64,000 bases of DNA. Origin: an uncultured Porphyromonadaceae bacterium (lineage in GTDB: Bacteria > Bacteroidota > Bacteroidia > Bacteroidales > Muribaculaceae). This document shows, piece after piece, positions 43,377-52,960 of the stretch; the first letter of the stretch is position 1; each line of letters opens with the position of its first letter. The notes beneath the pieces were generated by a model, which saw nothing but the letters and a program-made list of their open reading frames with translations, had not been told where the DNA came from and made no database searches. The DNA lies in contig CAMWMR010000009.1 of the NCBI GenBank assembly GCA_947175425.1, positions 1 through 64,000 of the forward strand. Direction: 5' to 3'. The translations under genes and the position numbers were made by a program.

Positions 43377-43823
43377 TCAACGCCCGTATTGCAATCGGTA
43401 CAGCAAGGCTTTAAGGTCTATTATAGGCAAAGGACGATAACGCAGAGGACTGTCGGCAGTGCGAGTAGCAACCACACCGCGCAAAGAACCTACTGATATG
43501 CCAAGCATTGTAGTCATTAAAGGAGCCGCCAAAACAAGTTCGGGGCCGTTCATCACAATATGTGTTGCCAGATTCTCTATTTCGAAAGTGCATATAACCG
43601 AGCACGTCATCAGACGCGTACGTATAAGATTCACCACCCCGACATAGGTACACGAAACAACAAGACTCACAAGCGAGCGCTCCAAATCGGGAATAACGCG
43701 CACGTTCATGTCAACGTCCACCGGCTTGCAGCCAAGCTTGCGCAAGGCCGAACGGTTCAAAACCGTGGCACCTTTAACCTCGCTCACGGATATGAGGCTC
43801 ACATTTACTTGTTCTTCTTTCAT
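43377..43823 (-). CDS. Small protein, possibly SecB-like
   Basis: 148 residues, no signal peptide or membrane helix. The order of strands (VNVSLISVSEVKGATV, LVSLVVSCTYV, VICTFEIENL), a long helix with LMTTMLGISVGSLRGVVATRTADSPL and the final PLPIIDLKALLYRL resembles the SecB chaperone fold, where the last part reads ISSLVSRGTFP-LAPVNFDALF. I can see only the resemblance, not a full family match. It has its own promoter and stands alone, convergent with the barrel genes. Confidence 0.55.
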   Translation of the reverse strand: MKEEQVNVSLISVSEVKGATVLNRSALRKLGCKPVDVDMNVRVIPDLERSLVSLVVSCTYVGVVNLIRTRLMTCSVICTFEIENLATHIVMNGPELVLAAPLMTTMLGISVGSLRGVVATRTADSPLRYRPLPIIDLKALLYRLQYGR

Positions 43824-43864
43824 ACTGAAATAAACGGCTGACGGTGATTAAAGTTTAACGACTA

Positions 43865-43895
43865 CAAACTTACGTAAAAAACCGCGTGCTTGCAA
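43865..43895 (-). promoter_or_regulatory. Promoter of the 148-residue gene
   Basis: On the minus strand TTG (43895-43893), 20 bases, TAAGTTTG (43872-43865), a good Bacteroides-type promoter about 42 bases before the start codon. Confidence 0.72.
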
Positions 43896-43917
43896 TAGTC
43901 CAGAACCCACTCTTAAT

Positions 43918-43943
43918 AAAAAAAGCGGCCTGAGCCGCTTTTT
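43918..43943 (-). terminator. Terminator after the glycosidase gene
   Basis: AAAAAAGCGGC and GCCGCTTTTT arms around a 4-base loop, immediately after the glycosidase stop codon. It is symmetrical and might work on both strands. Confidence 0.85.
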
Positions 43944-46196
43944 TCATTTTATTCGTTCCAATCCTATATAGTCTATCAACGCATGATTGGTGTGCAGATT
44001 CATATTACGGTTTTCGGGACGATAATCTATTGTCAGAGTATGTTTTCCCGCTTTGAGAGGAACTTGGACATAGTTGGACAAACCCCAGTCGTTCCAGTTG
44101 GCCACTCCGCGGTGCGGCATAACCACAACACCTGCGCGCACACCGTCGACCGACAGTGTTCTAATAGCACATTTGTTCTCGGTGTTTACCGGGCCGTTGC
44201 CGTTTGCATAGCGCACGACAAAAGCATAAACGCCGTCGGCAGGCACTTCAAAAGCGACTTCCATGGCAGGGCTCGCGGTATCTGTTTCGGCAAAGCCGTT
44301 GCCGGTGTAACCTGCAAGCTCTTCGGCAGGCATATACGAAACCTCTTTGGAAGTAATCGAAGTTGCGGGCGACGGAACTTCAAGCACAGTCACTGTTCTG
44401 TTCGACAGAGGCTCGGAGGCAAACGATTCGGTTCCGTCGGAAGCCACGCCAATAACCTGATATTCGCCGGGAACCGAAGCATCGAAGCTTGTTGTGCGAG
44501 TTTTAGCAATTCGCTCGCCGTCGCGAAGCACTACATAAGCGCCTATGTACTCTATAGGAGCCCATTCCAGCGTATTGCCCGCAAGACGTGCCACAGGTGT
44601 GAGCGGAGCCTTTTTGTTGCGGGTGTGGTTCACACTCAACGGAGCGGGGGTGTTATCGGCCATGGTTATAACAATCGTATTATGCCCTTTTATATCGGCG
44701 GGCAAAAACGGCTTGTGCTCCTTGCCGTTCAGTGTAAACGATTTTATTTCGTTTCCGTATCCCTTAACGGTAATATCCAGCACCGCATTGCGGTATTTGA
44801 AACCTGTGAGCGAACGTTCGGCGGCAAGAGCGCGCGGCACAAAAGGCGCAAACGCCAGGCCGTCCTTTTCAAAATGTATGCCGAACAGAATTTTGTGAGT
44901 CACGGCAATATTTCCGGCAAGACACCACAACATATTCGACGAATTGAGTTCGGTTGCTATATCGCCATTGTCAAGCACAAAATTCTCCTTGTTTGTGGCA
45001 AAAAGAGCGGCAGGACGGAAAATGGAGCCTATAGCCTCCATAGTTCCCTGCTCATTGCCGGCCTTTGCATTTGCCATTGCCCAGTATGCAGCTACCCAGG
45101 GCCACAGCGAATTGTTATGATACGGGGGCATATCGGCAATCTGAGGAAAAAATATAGCCGCTCCGAAAGGCGTAACGGGATTATTCTCGGTAATGGAGCG
45201 GGCGCGGTCGGCATCGGCCACATCGTAGAGAATGGCAAGCGACTCACCCAATGTCTCGGCGCGAGGATTAAGAATTGGGAAATTACGGCCGTAGGTATAC
45301 ATTGCATAGTATCCTTTATCGTTCATCCACAGTTCATTATTCACACCGTCGACAATTTTTTGAGCACGTTCGTTACTTTGGGCTGCAACATCCTTGTGCC
45401 CGAGTTCTTCGGCAATGGCAGCCAGCGTGCGCAAAGCCTGCGCATGCACTATGCTTGTGCCGAGAGCCTCGCTGCGATAAATATCGGCGGTTTGCATCCA
45501 GCGGGGATAGCTCTGCTCGCGCCAGTCGATAAACGAAGTCTCGCCTTTTACAAGCCCCGAGGGCGACTGCACGGTAAGTTCGTCATCGGCAAGCGAATTC
45601 TTTATTACCGGATAAATAAATTCCAGCCAGTTGCGGTCGCCGGTAACCTTGTATACTTCGTAAGCGGCAAGCGCCCATATTTCACGGTCGGAGCTTATTG
45701 GCCAAGCGCCGCCCGAACCGGTATCCTGCACAATAACTCCGGTTGGAGTAACTTTTTTCATAAGCGATATACGCGAAGCCTCGGGCTGCATATAGGCCAT
45801 GGACAAAAGTATGGAGTAGCTCACGTCGCGCGTCCACACGCCGGCCCATTCCTTGCCGGTGCGCAAAGTGGTGTCCGGCTCAACGGCATTTACCATCTCG
45901 TCCAGCCCCATATTATATATGGCCGTGTGCAATGTGTTTGGCGTTGTGAGCGCAGGATACGAACTTATGTCGTTTTTGAGTTTCCATTCCTTGTCGATAG
46001 GGAAACCGTAGCCCGGTGTTGCCGAGTAGGTGGAAACTATTGTGTGCGCATCGGGCGCGGTGGCCATAAAAGACCCTTGGGTAATGGTATCGCCATGCCA
46101 CGAATATGCCTTTGTCGACACTATTTCATGCGCATTGCCTGCATAGGCGCCCGCCGAAACGGCGAGGGTCAAAAAGGCTAAAGCTTTGTTTTTCAT
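43944..46196 (-). CDS. Secreted six-hairpin glycosidase (GH63/MGH1-like) with C-terminal binding domain
   Basis: 750 residues with a signal peptide (1-19). Residues 85-470 look like an (alpha/alpha)6 barrel: WTRDVSYSILLSM (121-133) holds a likely catalytic Asp, followed by TSFIDWREQSYP and HNNSLWPWVAAYW. These are features of the glucosidase/mannosylglycerate hydrolase-like group. Residues 480-600 hold beta-sandwich segments and residues about 610-750 form a CBM35/CBM6-like domain (VADGVYAFVVRYANG-type strand near 660, HTLTIDYRPENRN near 722). It acts outside the cytoplasm on a glycan; the sugar is not known. There are no SusC/SusD genes beside it. It follows tilS by 3 bases. Confidence 0.8.
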   Translation of the reverse strand: MKNKALAFLTLAVSAGAYAGNAHEIVSTKAYSWHGDTITQGSFMATAPDAHTIVSTYSATPGYGFPIDKEWKLKNDISSYPALTTPNTLHTAIYNMGLDEMVNAVEPDTTLRTGKEWAGVWTRDVSYSILLSMAYMQPEASRISLMKKVTPTGVIVQDTGSGGAWPISSDREIWALAAYEVYKVTGDRNWLEFIYPVIKNSLADDELTVQSPSGLVKGETSFIDWREQSYPRWMQTADIYRSEALGTSIVHAQALRTLAAIAEELGHKDVAAQSNERAQKIVDGVNNELWMNDKGYYAMYTYGRNFPILNPRAETLGESLAILYDVADADRARSITENNPVTPFGAAIFFPQIADMPPYHNNSLWPWVAAYWAMANAKAGNEQGTMEAIGSIFRPAALFATNKENFVLDNGDIATELNSSNMLWCLAGNIAVTHKILFGIHFEKDGLAFAPFVPRALAAERSLTGFKYRNAVLDITVKGYGNEIKSFTLNGKEHKPFLPADIKGHNTIVITMADNTPAPLSVNHTRNKKAPLTPVARLAGNTLEWAPIEYIGAYVVLRDGERIAKTRTTSFDASVPGEYQVIGVASDGTESFASEPLSNRTVTVLEVPSPATSITSKEVSYMPAEELAGYTGNGFAETDTASPAMEVAFEVPADGVYAFVVRYANGNGPVNTENKCAIRTLSVDGVRAGVVVMPHRGVANWNDWGLSNYVQVPLKAGKHTLTIDYRPENRNMNLHTNHALIDYIGLERIK

Positions 46197-46199
46197 GCT

Positions 46200-47567
46200 T
46201 CAATCTTGGTTTATGTCGGTAAGTATAATATGTAATCTGATATATTGTTTCGTTCCGGGACCAACGGGGAAAGCTGCCGAATTGCGCAAGCCCGCAATCC
46301 ACACCGGCTCGCCGTTACGGGTAAGAATCCATGCCGCCCGTTTTTGCGCGGCCGATAACTTTGCTCCGGCAAAAATATCGCTGACAAGCTTTGAGGCGCG
46401 GCTTCCGAACGGTATAATTCTATCGCCCTTGCGCCAATGCCTCAGCGCCCAGTGCGGCGAACCGTTCAAAGCCTCGGCGTCGAAATATGCTACGGAAGGG
46501 CCAAGCCGCTCGTTGCAAAAATTCTCCACCGGGTTACGGCTCACGTTTATTCGCACCGGCTCAATTATATCGCGGCTCATATTCACCGGATATTCGTCCC
46601 GTTCTTCCTGCGACAGCACATCGGCGCCACGAATCTCCAGGACACCGTGATTTACCTCGGCAAGCACTTTTCCGTCGGGCGATACAAACTTTTGGCCGCT
46701 GGAGTTTGCCGCGTCAAGAATATTGCTGCATTGGGTGAAAGTGAATCCCGACGGACGAAGAAACTCAAACAGCAAAGTCAGGGCATGCGCCTCGGACGAC
46801 AGACTGCCGAGCTGCAGCACTTTGCCGTCGAAATATTCGGCTCGCTTGGATTGCACAATCTCGTTATACAGCCCGTGGGACTCTTCCAGATTGGCAACCG
46901 TGCGCAGAACCGATTCGAGCGCACCGGGAAACGCGTCCTCCAAAGCCGGAAAAATGATATTACGCAAACGGTTACGGCGATATTCATTGCCTGCATTGCT
47001 GCTGTCCACAATGAAATCCAAGTCCAAATCGTGCAAATATCTCTCTATTTCCGCGCGGGTAAACGGCAAAAGCGGACGCACCACATCGCCGCTGCGCGGA
47101 CGCATGCTCACAAGACCCGTTATGCCGGCGCCACGCATGAGGTTAAGCATAAAGGTTTCTGCACGATCCTCGCAATGGTGCCCCACGGCAACAGCCTGAG
47201 CGCCTTCGCGGTCGAGCAAATCGGCAAACCAGGCATAACGAAGTTCACGACATGCCATTTCAACCGATTCACCTGTGGCGGCACGACGTCCTTCCACATC
47301 AAAGTCGCGCACATAAAGGTCTACGCCCATGTCCTCGCAAAGCTGCTGACAATGACGCATATCGCGCATGGACTCCTCGCCGCGCAAATGAAAATTGCAG
47401 TGCGCCGCACGGCAATCGAACCCTAAGCGATGCAAAACGGCAAGCAGCGCCACCGAGTCGGCGCCGCCGCTCAATGCCACCACAACAGGAGCATCGGCAC
47501 GCAGGAGTTGGTGCCGTTCAATAAATTCACGTGTGCGAGTCTCGAATTCGCGGATAAATCCCGTCAT
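46200..47567 (-). CDS. tilS: tRNA(Ile)-lysidine synthase
   Basis: 455 residues. PP-loop ATPase motif SGGADS (33-38), CNFHLRGEES, VGHHCEDRAETFMLNL and R-rich RRNRLRNIIFP, then the C-terminal domain with RHWRKGDRIIPFG. It converts the wobble cytidine of the AUA-reading tRNA to lysidine and is essential in most bacteria. It has a promoter of its own upstream and the glycosidase gene directly downstream. Confidence 0.94.
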   Translation of the reverse strand: MTGFIREFETRTREFIERHQLLRADAPVVVALSGGADSVALLAVLHRLGFDCRAAHCNFHLRGEESMRDMRHCQQLCEDMGVDLYVRDFDVEGRRAATGESVEMACRELRYAWFADLLDREGAQAVAVGHHCEDRAETFMLNLMRGAGITGLVSMRPRSGDVVRPLLPFTRAEIERYLHDLDLDFIVDSSNAGNEYRRNRLRNIIFPALEDAFPGALESVLRTVANLEESHGLYNEIVQSKRAEYFDGKVLQLGSLSSEAHALTLLFEFLRPSGFTFTQCSNILDAANSSGQKFVSPDGKVLAEVNHGVLEIRGADVLSQEERDEYPVNMSRDIIEPVRINVSRNPVENFCNERLGPSVAYFDAEALNGSPHWALRHWRKGDRIIPFGSRASKLVSDIFAGAKLSAAQKRAAWILTRNGEPVWIAGLRNSAAFPVGPGTKQYIRLHIILTDINQD

Positions 47568-47664
47568 GCCTCTTGTTTACTTCTTTTTGAACCGGGTTAG
47601 GAGCGTTGTTAACGTTAATTATTCCGTTATTTCAAACTCCCATGCACCGGTGCGATTTTCCTTA

Positions 47665-47695
47665 CAAAATTACCGAATAAATTGCAGCATTACAA
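47665..47695 (-). promoter_or_regulatory. Promoter of tilS
   Basis: On the minus strand TTG (47695-47693), 20 bases, TAATTTTG (47672-47665). Start of transcription near 47659, leaving a leader of about 90 bases. Confidence 0.7.
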
Positions 47696-47746
47696 CCCGA
47701 TTGCATTTTTTTGCAATTTGATGTCGCCTTTTTATCGGTTATTGAC

Positions 47747-47754
47747 TAATTTTG
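47747..47754 (+). promoter_or_regulatory. -7 element of the exonuclease III promoter
   Basis: TAATTTTG matches TAnnTTTG, 27 bases before the chosen ATG (47782). A TTTG lies at 47717-47720 with a spacing of 26, longer than normal. The box supports the start at 47782 over the in-frame start at 47752. Confidence 0.5.
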
Positions 47755-47781
47755 CACAAATATGCATTTAACGAACAGCCA

Positions 47782-48540
47782 ATGAAATTCATTTCCTGGA
47801 ATGTAAACGGCCTGCGAGCCGTTATGAAAAAAGGTTTCGAAGATATTTTTCAAAAGTTCAACGCCGATTTTTTCTGCCTGCAGGAAATAAAACTGCAGGA
47901 GGGACAGCTCGACCTTGATTTTGACGGTTACCACGCATTTTACAGCTACGCCGAGAAAAAAGGCTACTCCGGCACGGCCATATTCTCGCGCCGACAGCCT
48001 GTTTCGGCAACAACGGGCATAGGCGTTGAAAGGCACGACCGCGAAGGCCGCGTTGTAACTTTGGAATTCGAGGATTTTTTCCTCGTAACAGTGTACACTC
48101 CCAATGCGCAGAGCGAACTGGCACGGCTGGATTATCGCCTTGATTGGGAAGAGGAATTCCACAAATATCTAAAGAGCCTCGACAGCCGCAAGCCTGTTAT
48201 TGTGTGCGGCGACCTCAATGTTGCACATCAGGAAATCGACCTTGCCAATCCCCGTACGAACCGTGGAAATCCTGGATTCAGCGATGAAGAACGCGAGTGC
48301 ATGACGAAGCTGCTTGCCGACGGTTTTGTCGACACTTTCCGATACCTCAACCCCGATGCAACCGGCGCCTACAGCTGGTGGAGCTACCGAGGAAGGGCTC
48401 GTGAAAAGAATGTGGGCTGGCGCATCGACTATTTTCTTGTTTCCGAACGCCTTGCAAAATCAATTACCGATGCAGGCATACACGCCGACATATGCGGTTC
48501 CGACCATTGCCCAGTTAGTGTAGACCTCGATATTAACTAA
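47782..48540 (+). CDS. xth: Exodeoxyribonuclease III / AP endonuclease
   Basis: 252 residues from the ATG at 47782 (MKFISWNVNGLRA). It has the EEP-fold motifs FFCLQEIKL (catalytic Glu), YTPNAQ, VCGDLNVAHQEIDLANP, GWRIDYFLVS and GSDHCPV. It cleaves DNA at abasic sites and degrades 3' ends. Single gene between divergent tilS and the M16 peptidase. Confidence 0.95.
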   Translation: MKFISWNVNGLRAVMKKGFEDIFQKFNADFFCLQEIKLQEGQLDLDFDGYHAFYSYAEKKGYSGTAIFSRRQPVSATTGIGVERHDREGRVVTLEFEDFFLVTVYTPNAQSELARLDYRLDWEEEFHKYLKSLDSRKPVIVCGDLNVAHQEIDLANPRTNRGNPGFSDEERECMTKLLADGFVDTFRYLNPDATGAYSWWSYRGRAREKNVGWRIDYFLVSERLAKSITDAGIHADICGSDHCPVSVDLDIN

Positions 48541-48621
48541 ATTTAACCGTCGCAATGTAATTATTCAAACATTGCAGCGTCAAATATTAGCAAATCCGAT
48601 ACAACCAACACATTATTATAT

Positions 48622-51453
48622 ATGAAAAAATCTCTTTTGCGCATAGCAGCCGCCTTTACAATGCTTCTCGGCACAATAGGCGTTTATGCTCAGCAACTCC
48701 AGCCGCTTCCTATGGATTCCGCAGTTGTCAGCGGAACTCTGGACAACGGACTCACCTACTACATCCGTCACAACGAAAATCCCAAAGGGCAGGCCGATTT
48801 CTACATTGCTCAGAAAGTCGGCTCAATTCTTGAAGAAGAACACCAGCGCGGTCTTGCCCACTTCCTCGAGCACATGTGCTTTAACGGTACCGAAAATTTC
48901 CCCGGCAAGAACCTCATCAACTGGCTCGAATCCATCGGTGTGAAGTTCGGACAGAACCTTAACGCCTACACAAGCATCGATGAAACCGTGTACAACATTT
49001 CCAACGTGCCCACTGCACGCACAAGCGTACAGGATTCCTGCTTGCTCATCCTCCACGACTGGTCGCACTCGCTCACTCTCGACCCCGAAGAAATCGATGC
49101 CGAACGCGCTGTTATTCACGAAGAATGGCGCCAGAGCAGCGTGGGACAAATGCGTATATTCGAAAAACTTCTCCCCGTTGTTTATCCCGACAACAAGTAC
49201 GGCGAACGTCTTCCCATCGGTATAATGGAAGTTGTGGACAACTTCCCCCACCAGGCTCTCATCGACTACTATCACAAATGGTATCGTCCCGACCAGCAGG
49301 CAATTATCGTTGTCGGTGATGTAGATCCCGCATACATCGAAGGCAAAATCAAGGAAATGTTCGGCAACATCGAAATGCCCGAAAATGCCGCCGTTCGCGA
49401 ATATGTTCCTGTTGAGGATACTCCCGGCACAATTTATGCAATCGGTGCCGACAAGGAAATGCAGGCTCCCGTAATCTACTTCATGATGAAGAACGACAAC
49501 GTTCAGCTGCCCCGCGAGTACCGCAACACTACAGCTTTCTTCGGTTTCGACTATATGACAAGCATGATTGAACGCATGCTCAACCAGCGTCTTGCCGAAC
49601 TCTCCAACAAACCCGAAGCTGAATTCGCTGCCGCCCGCTTTGAAATCGGTGACTTCATGTTTGCCAAGACAAAAGGTGCGCTCTCACTCCTTGTACAGCC
49701 CAAGGGCGACAATGCCGTGGCTGCCGTTCAGCAGGTTTACCGCGAATTCCTCCGCGCAGCAAAAGGCGGTTTCACCGAAGGCGAATACCAGCGTGCCAAA
49801 GCCGAACTCCTCTCTCAGCTCGAAAAGCAGTACAACGAACGCAAGGATCGCAAGAACGAAAGCTATTCGCAGGAATACGTGCGCTTCTTTGTTGATAACA
49901 TTCCTGCTCCCGGCATTGAATTCGAAAAACCCGTTTACGAACAGCTCGCTCAGTTCATAAACGTTGACGCAATCAACCAGCTTCTGCCTCAGACAATCAG
50001 CGAGGACAACCGTGTGCTCCTTGCCTGCATGCCCGAGAACGAAAAATACACCATTCCCACCGAAGAACAGTTCGCCGCCGCTTTTGAAAGCGTGGACAAC
50101 GAAGAACTCGAGCCCTACAAGGACGAAATGCGCGAGGATCCCCTCATCCCCGCACTTCCCGCTCCCGGCAAAGTTGTTTCCACTACTCACAACGACATGT
50201 GGGATGCTACCGAGTACACTCTTTCCAACGGCGTGAAGGTTATTGTAAAACCCACCGATTTCAAAGCAAACGAAATCATATTCTCGGCTATTGCAAAAGG
50301 CAATGCAGGAACAAGCATTCCCGCCGACAAAGCCGCTGCTTTCAAATACTTCCCCATTGCACAGCAAAGCCTTGGTCTTAACGACTACTCCAACTCCGAC
50401 CTCAAGAAATACATTCAGGGCAAACAGGCCGGCGTATCTTTTGCCATTGGCGACTACTACCGCATGTTCAACGGGTCCACTACCGTGAAGGATCTTCCCA
50501 CTCTCATGGAAATCCTTTACGCGTACTTCACCGGTTTCAACCTCAACGAAGACGAATTCACCGCCAACCGCGATGCAATGGCCGGTATGCTCGCAAACCA
50601 GGAAAGCAACCCCCAGTTCATCTTCCAGCGCGACATCACCAAAGCTCTGTTCGATGCTCCTGCAAAACAGGTTATCACTTCCGAGGACGTTAAAGCTGCC
50701 AAGCGCGAAGATATCATTGCAATTGCCAAGGCAATGACTTCCAACGCCGCCGATTACACCTTCGCTTTCGTTGGCGCAATCGACCCCGAAACTTTTGTTC
50801 CCCTCATGGAACAGTACCTCGGCACTCTGCCCGCCGACGCTGCCACTGCTTCCCGCTCGTTCACCAACGACGCCGCATTTGAAGTTAAGCCCGGCGCAGC
50901 CAACGATTCTTTCACTACAAAAATGGAGAATCCGCAGACATGGGTATTCATTACCGTAAACGGCAAAATGCCTTATAACCAGAAGAACAAACTTCTTTCT
51001 TCGGTAAGCGCACAGATTCTTTCCAAACGTCTCCTCAACAAAGTGCGCGAAGAAATGGGTGCCACTTACTCTCTCAGCGCTATGGGCGACATGGACCGCA
51101 CCAACGTGAACAACGTAATGTTCCAGATTCCGTTCCCCATGAAACCCGAGATGAAAGAAGAAGTGCTTGCCGTTATCAAGGACATGGTTAACGACATGGC
51201 TGCCAATGTTTCCGACGAAGAACTCAAGCCTGTTGTAGAATTCATGCTCAAGGAATACACCGAGGACATCAAGGAAAACAACGAATGGGCCGGTTCTATA
51301 ACCGCTACCGAACTCAACGGGCAGCAGATTTTCCTCAATCGTGACAAAGCTCTCGAAAGCATTACCACCGAGGACGTGAAGAACTTCATGAACGAACTTC
51401 TCAAACAGGGAAATTACCGCGTTATAACTCTCGACCCCGAGACTGCCGAATAA
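48622..51453 (+). CDS. Secreted M16-family zinc metallopeptidase
   Basis: 943 residues with signal peptide (1-23). The inverted zinc motif HFLEH (80-84) with the distal Glu in ERAVIHEEWR near 157 identifies an active N-terminal M16 domain; the C-terminal half repeats the fold without the zinc ligands and carries the R/Y pair region in KVREEMGATYSLSA near 800. Such peptidases degrade short peptides in the periplasm. The gene stands alone, closed by a strong terminator. Confidence 0.93.
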   Translation: MKKSLLRIAAAFTMLLGTIGVYAQQLQPLPMDSAVVSGTLDNGLTYYIRHNENPKGQADFYIAQKVGSILEEEHQRGLAHFLEHMCFNGTENFPGKNLINWLESIGVKFGQNLNAYTSIDETVYNISNVPTARTSVQDSCLLILHDWSHSLTLDPEEIDAERAVIHEEWRQSSVGQMRIFEKLLPVVYPDNKYGERLPIGIMEVVDNFPHQALIDYYHKWYRPDQQAIIVVGDVDPAYIEGKIKEMFGNIEMPENAAVREYVPVEDTPGTIYAIGADKEMQAPVIYFMMKNDNVQLPREYRNTTAFFGFDYMTSMIERMLNQRLAELSNKPEAEFAAARFEIGDFMFAKTKGALSLLVQPKGDNAVAAVQQVYREFLRAAKGGFTEGEYQRAKAELLSQLEKQYNERKDRKNESYSQEYVRFFVDNIPAPGIEFEKPVYEQLAQFINVDAINQLLPQTISEDNRVLLACMPENEKYTIPTEEQFAAAFESVDNEELEPYKDEMREDPLIPALPAPGKVVSTTHNDMWDATEYTLSNGVKVIVKPTDFKANEIIFSAIAKGNAGTSIPADKAAAFKYFPIAQQSLGLNDYSNSDLKKYIQGKQAGVSFAIGDYYRMFNGSTTVKDLPTLMEILYAYFTGFNLNEDEFTANRDAMAGMLANQESNPQFIFQRDITKALFDAPAKQVITSEDVKAAKREDIIAIAKAMTSNAADYTFAFVGAIDPETFVPLMEQYLGTLPADAATASRSFTNDAAFEVKPGAANDSFTTKMENPQTWVFITVNGKMPYNQKNKLLSSVSAQILSKRLLNKVREEMGATYSLSAMGDMDRTNVNNVMFQIPFPMKPEMKEEVLAVIKDMVNDMAANVSDEELKPVVEFMLKEYTEDIKENNEWAGSITATELNGQQIFLNRDKALESITTEDVKNFMNELLKQGNYRVITLDPETAE

Positions 51454-51475
51454 TATTCCCTGTACATAAAAAACG

Positions 51476-51506
51476 AAGCGCGCCCCGAAAAGGCGCGCTT
51501 TTTTTC
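51476..51506 (+). terminator. Rho-independent terminator after the M16 gene
   Basis: AAGCGCGCC and GGCGCGCTT arms around a short CCGAAAA loop, then a run of T. Confidence 0.9.
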
Positions 51507-51606
51507 GCAGCTTATCAGTCTTTTTAGGCCTCTCGCGTGTTTTTATTTCCGGCAATTGGAAAAAAGTCGTCTTTTTTCGCTAATTTCGCTTATTAAAACA
51601 AGATTC

Positions 51607-52947
51607 ATGAAATTTCACGCGTTTCTGGCAGCCGTAGCGCTGCTTCTGATACCCTTGCAGTCGTTTGCCGAGGGATTTCTGGGCATTGATGGAGAGGAAG
51701 CAACCTCCATCGGCATTTACATCAAGGACCTCGCAACCGGAGAAGTCATTGTAGATCACAATTCACAAATGGCTCTCACTCCGGCATCGGTTATGAAAGC
51801 TGTAACCACCGCTTCGGCTCTATCCATCAACGGAGCCGACGGACGCTTCTCAACATCGGTTGTTCTGAAAGGCAGCAAAGACAAAAATGTTTTTAATGGT
51901 GATATTGTTATAGACGCAAGCGCCGACCCGACTCTCGAAAGCGAGAACTTTAAAGCAAACCGCGGATTTTGCGATTCAATCGCCGCACGACTGAAAAAAC
52001 TCGGCATTGACAAAATTACGGGTACTGTTATCGTAAAGGAATCTCTGAAAAATCCCGGCCCCATACTGCAATGGGAACTGGAGGACATTGCCTGGCCATA
52101 TGGAGCAGCCCTGTTCGGGTTCAACTATCGCGACAACACCACTACCGTTACTCCGGCTCTCGGCAAAACCGACCCGGAAGTTCCCGGAATGGAAATATGC
52201 CTTGAAAAAGCAAGCGGAAACGACCTCGTCCGCGGAGTTTACAGCGACCGGCTCATGGTGTTTACCCGCGACCCTAACGACAAACGCTGGACAATAAACG
52301 CTTCTGTTCCCGACCCTGCCGCCATGTTTGCCGCCGAACTCCGCAAAGTTTGCGCACAGCGAGGCATAAGCATAGCCAACGAATCCAAAGCTTCGGCAAA
52401 CGCTGAAACAACAACGCTCTACACTCACCGCTCCCCTCGTTACGGCGACATTATGCGCAGCCTCATGGTGCGCTCCGACAATCTTTTTGCCGAAGGAATG
52501 CTTCGCACCCTCGCGCCCGAAGGTACACGAAAAGCCGCTATTAACCGCGAAAAAGAGTTGTGGGCTTCGCGAGGCATAAACACCCGATACACAATAATTA
52601 ACGACGGCAGCGGTCTTACCCGCGCGAACCGTCTCTCGGCTCATTTCCTCGGCGACGTCCTCGAATGGATGGCAAAATCCGAAATGTGCTCCACATATAC
52701 AGCCTTTTTCCCTCGAGCCGGCAAAGACGGCACATTACGCGGATTCCTTGCAAAATCGCCGCTCAAAGGACAAATCGCACTCAAAACCGGCAGCGTAAGC
52801 TCCGTGCAGTGCTATGCCGGATACAAACTGGACAGCGCAGGACATCCAACTCACGTTGTGGTTATGATGATTAACGGATTCTTCTGCCCGCGCCGCGATG
52901 TCCGAGAAGCATGCGAGAACCTGCTATCCCGCACCTTTACAAAATAA
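51607..52947 (+). CDS. dacB: D-alanyl-D-alanine carboxypeptidase/endopeptidase (PBP4, S13 family)
   Basis: 446 residues from the ATG at 51607, which opens the signal peptide KFHAFLAAVALLLIPLQSFAEG. All three penicillin-binding motifs are present: SxxK as SVMK (61-64), SxN as SDN in VRSDNLFAEGMLR and KTG in IALKTGSVSS. It trims peptidoglycan side chains or cleaves cross-links in the periplasm. Thirteen bases separate it from the next gene. Confidence 0.93.
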   Translation: MKFHAFLAAVALLLIPLQSFAEGFLGIDGEEATSIGIYIKDLATGEVIVDHNSQMALTPASVMKAVTTASALSINGADGRFSTSVVLKGSKDKNVFNGDIVIDASADPTLESENFKANRGFCDSIAARLKKLGIDKITGTVIVKESLKNPGPILQWELEDIAWPYGAALFGFNYRDNTTTVTPALGKTDPEVPGMEICLEKASGNDLVRGVYSDRLMVFTRDPNDKRWTINASVPDPAAMFAAELRKVCAQRGISIANESKASANAETTTLYTHRSPRYGDIMRSLMVRSDNLFAEGMLRTLAPEGTRKAAINREKELWASRGINTRYTIINDGSGLTRANRLSAHFLGDVLEWMAKSEMCSTYTAFFPRAGKDGTLRGFLAKSPLKGQIALKTGSVSSVQCYAGYKLDSAGHPTHVVVMMINGFFCPRRDVREACENLLSRTFTK

Positions 52948-52960
52948 TGCAAACTATCCT

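Noticed and set aside
43983-46181. Plus-strand 732-residue frame opposite the glycosidase
   Set aside because: Rich in Arg, His, Cys and Gly without domain logic; it is the mirror of a real signal-peptide-bearing gene on the minus strand.
43377-47567. Polysaccharide utilisation locus around the glycosidase
   Set aside because: No SusC, SusD, sulfatase or hybrid two-component regulator beside it.
49684-51555. Minus-strand 623-residue frame opposite the M16 peptidase
   Set aside because: Composition (Phe/Val/Gly/His heavy) is that of a shadow frame and the plus strand has a complete peptidase.
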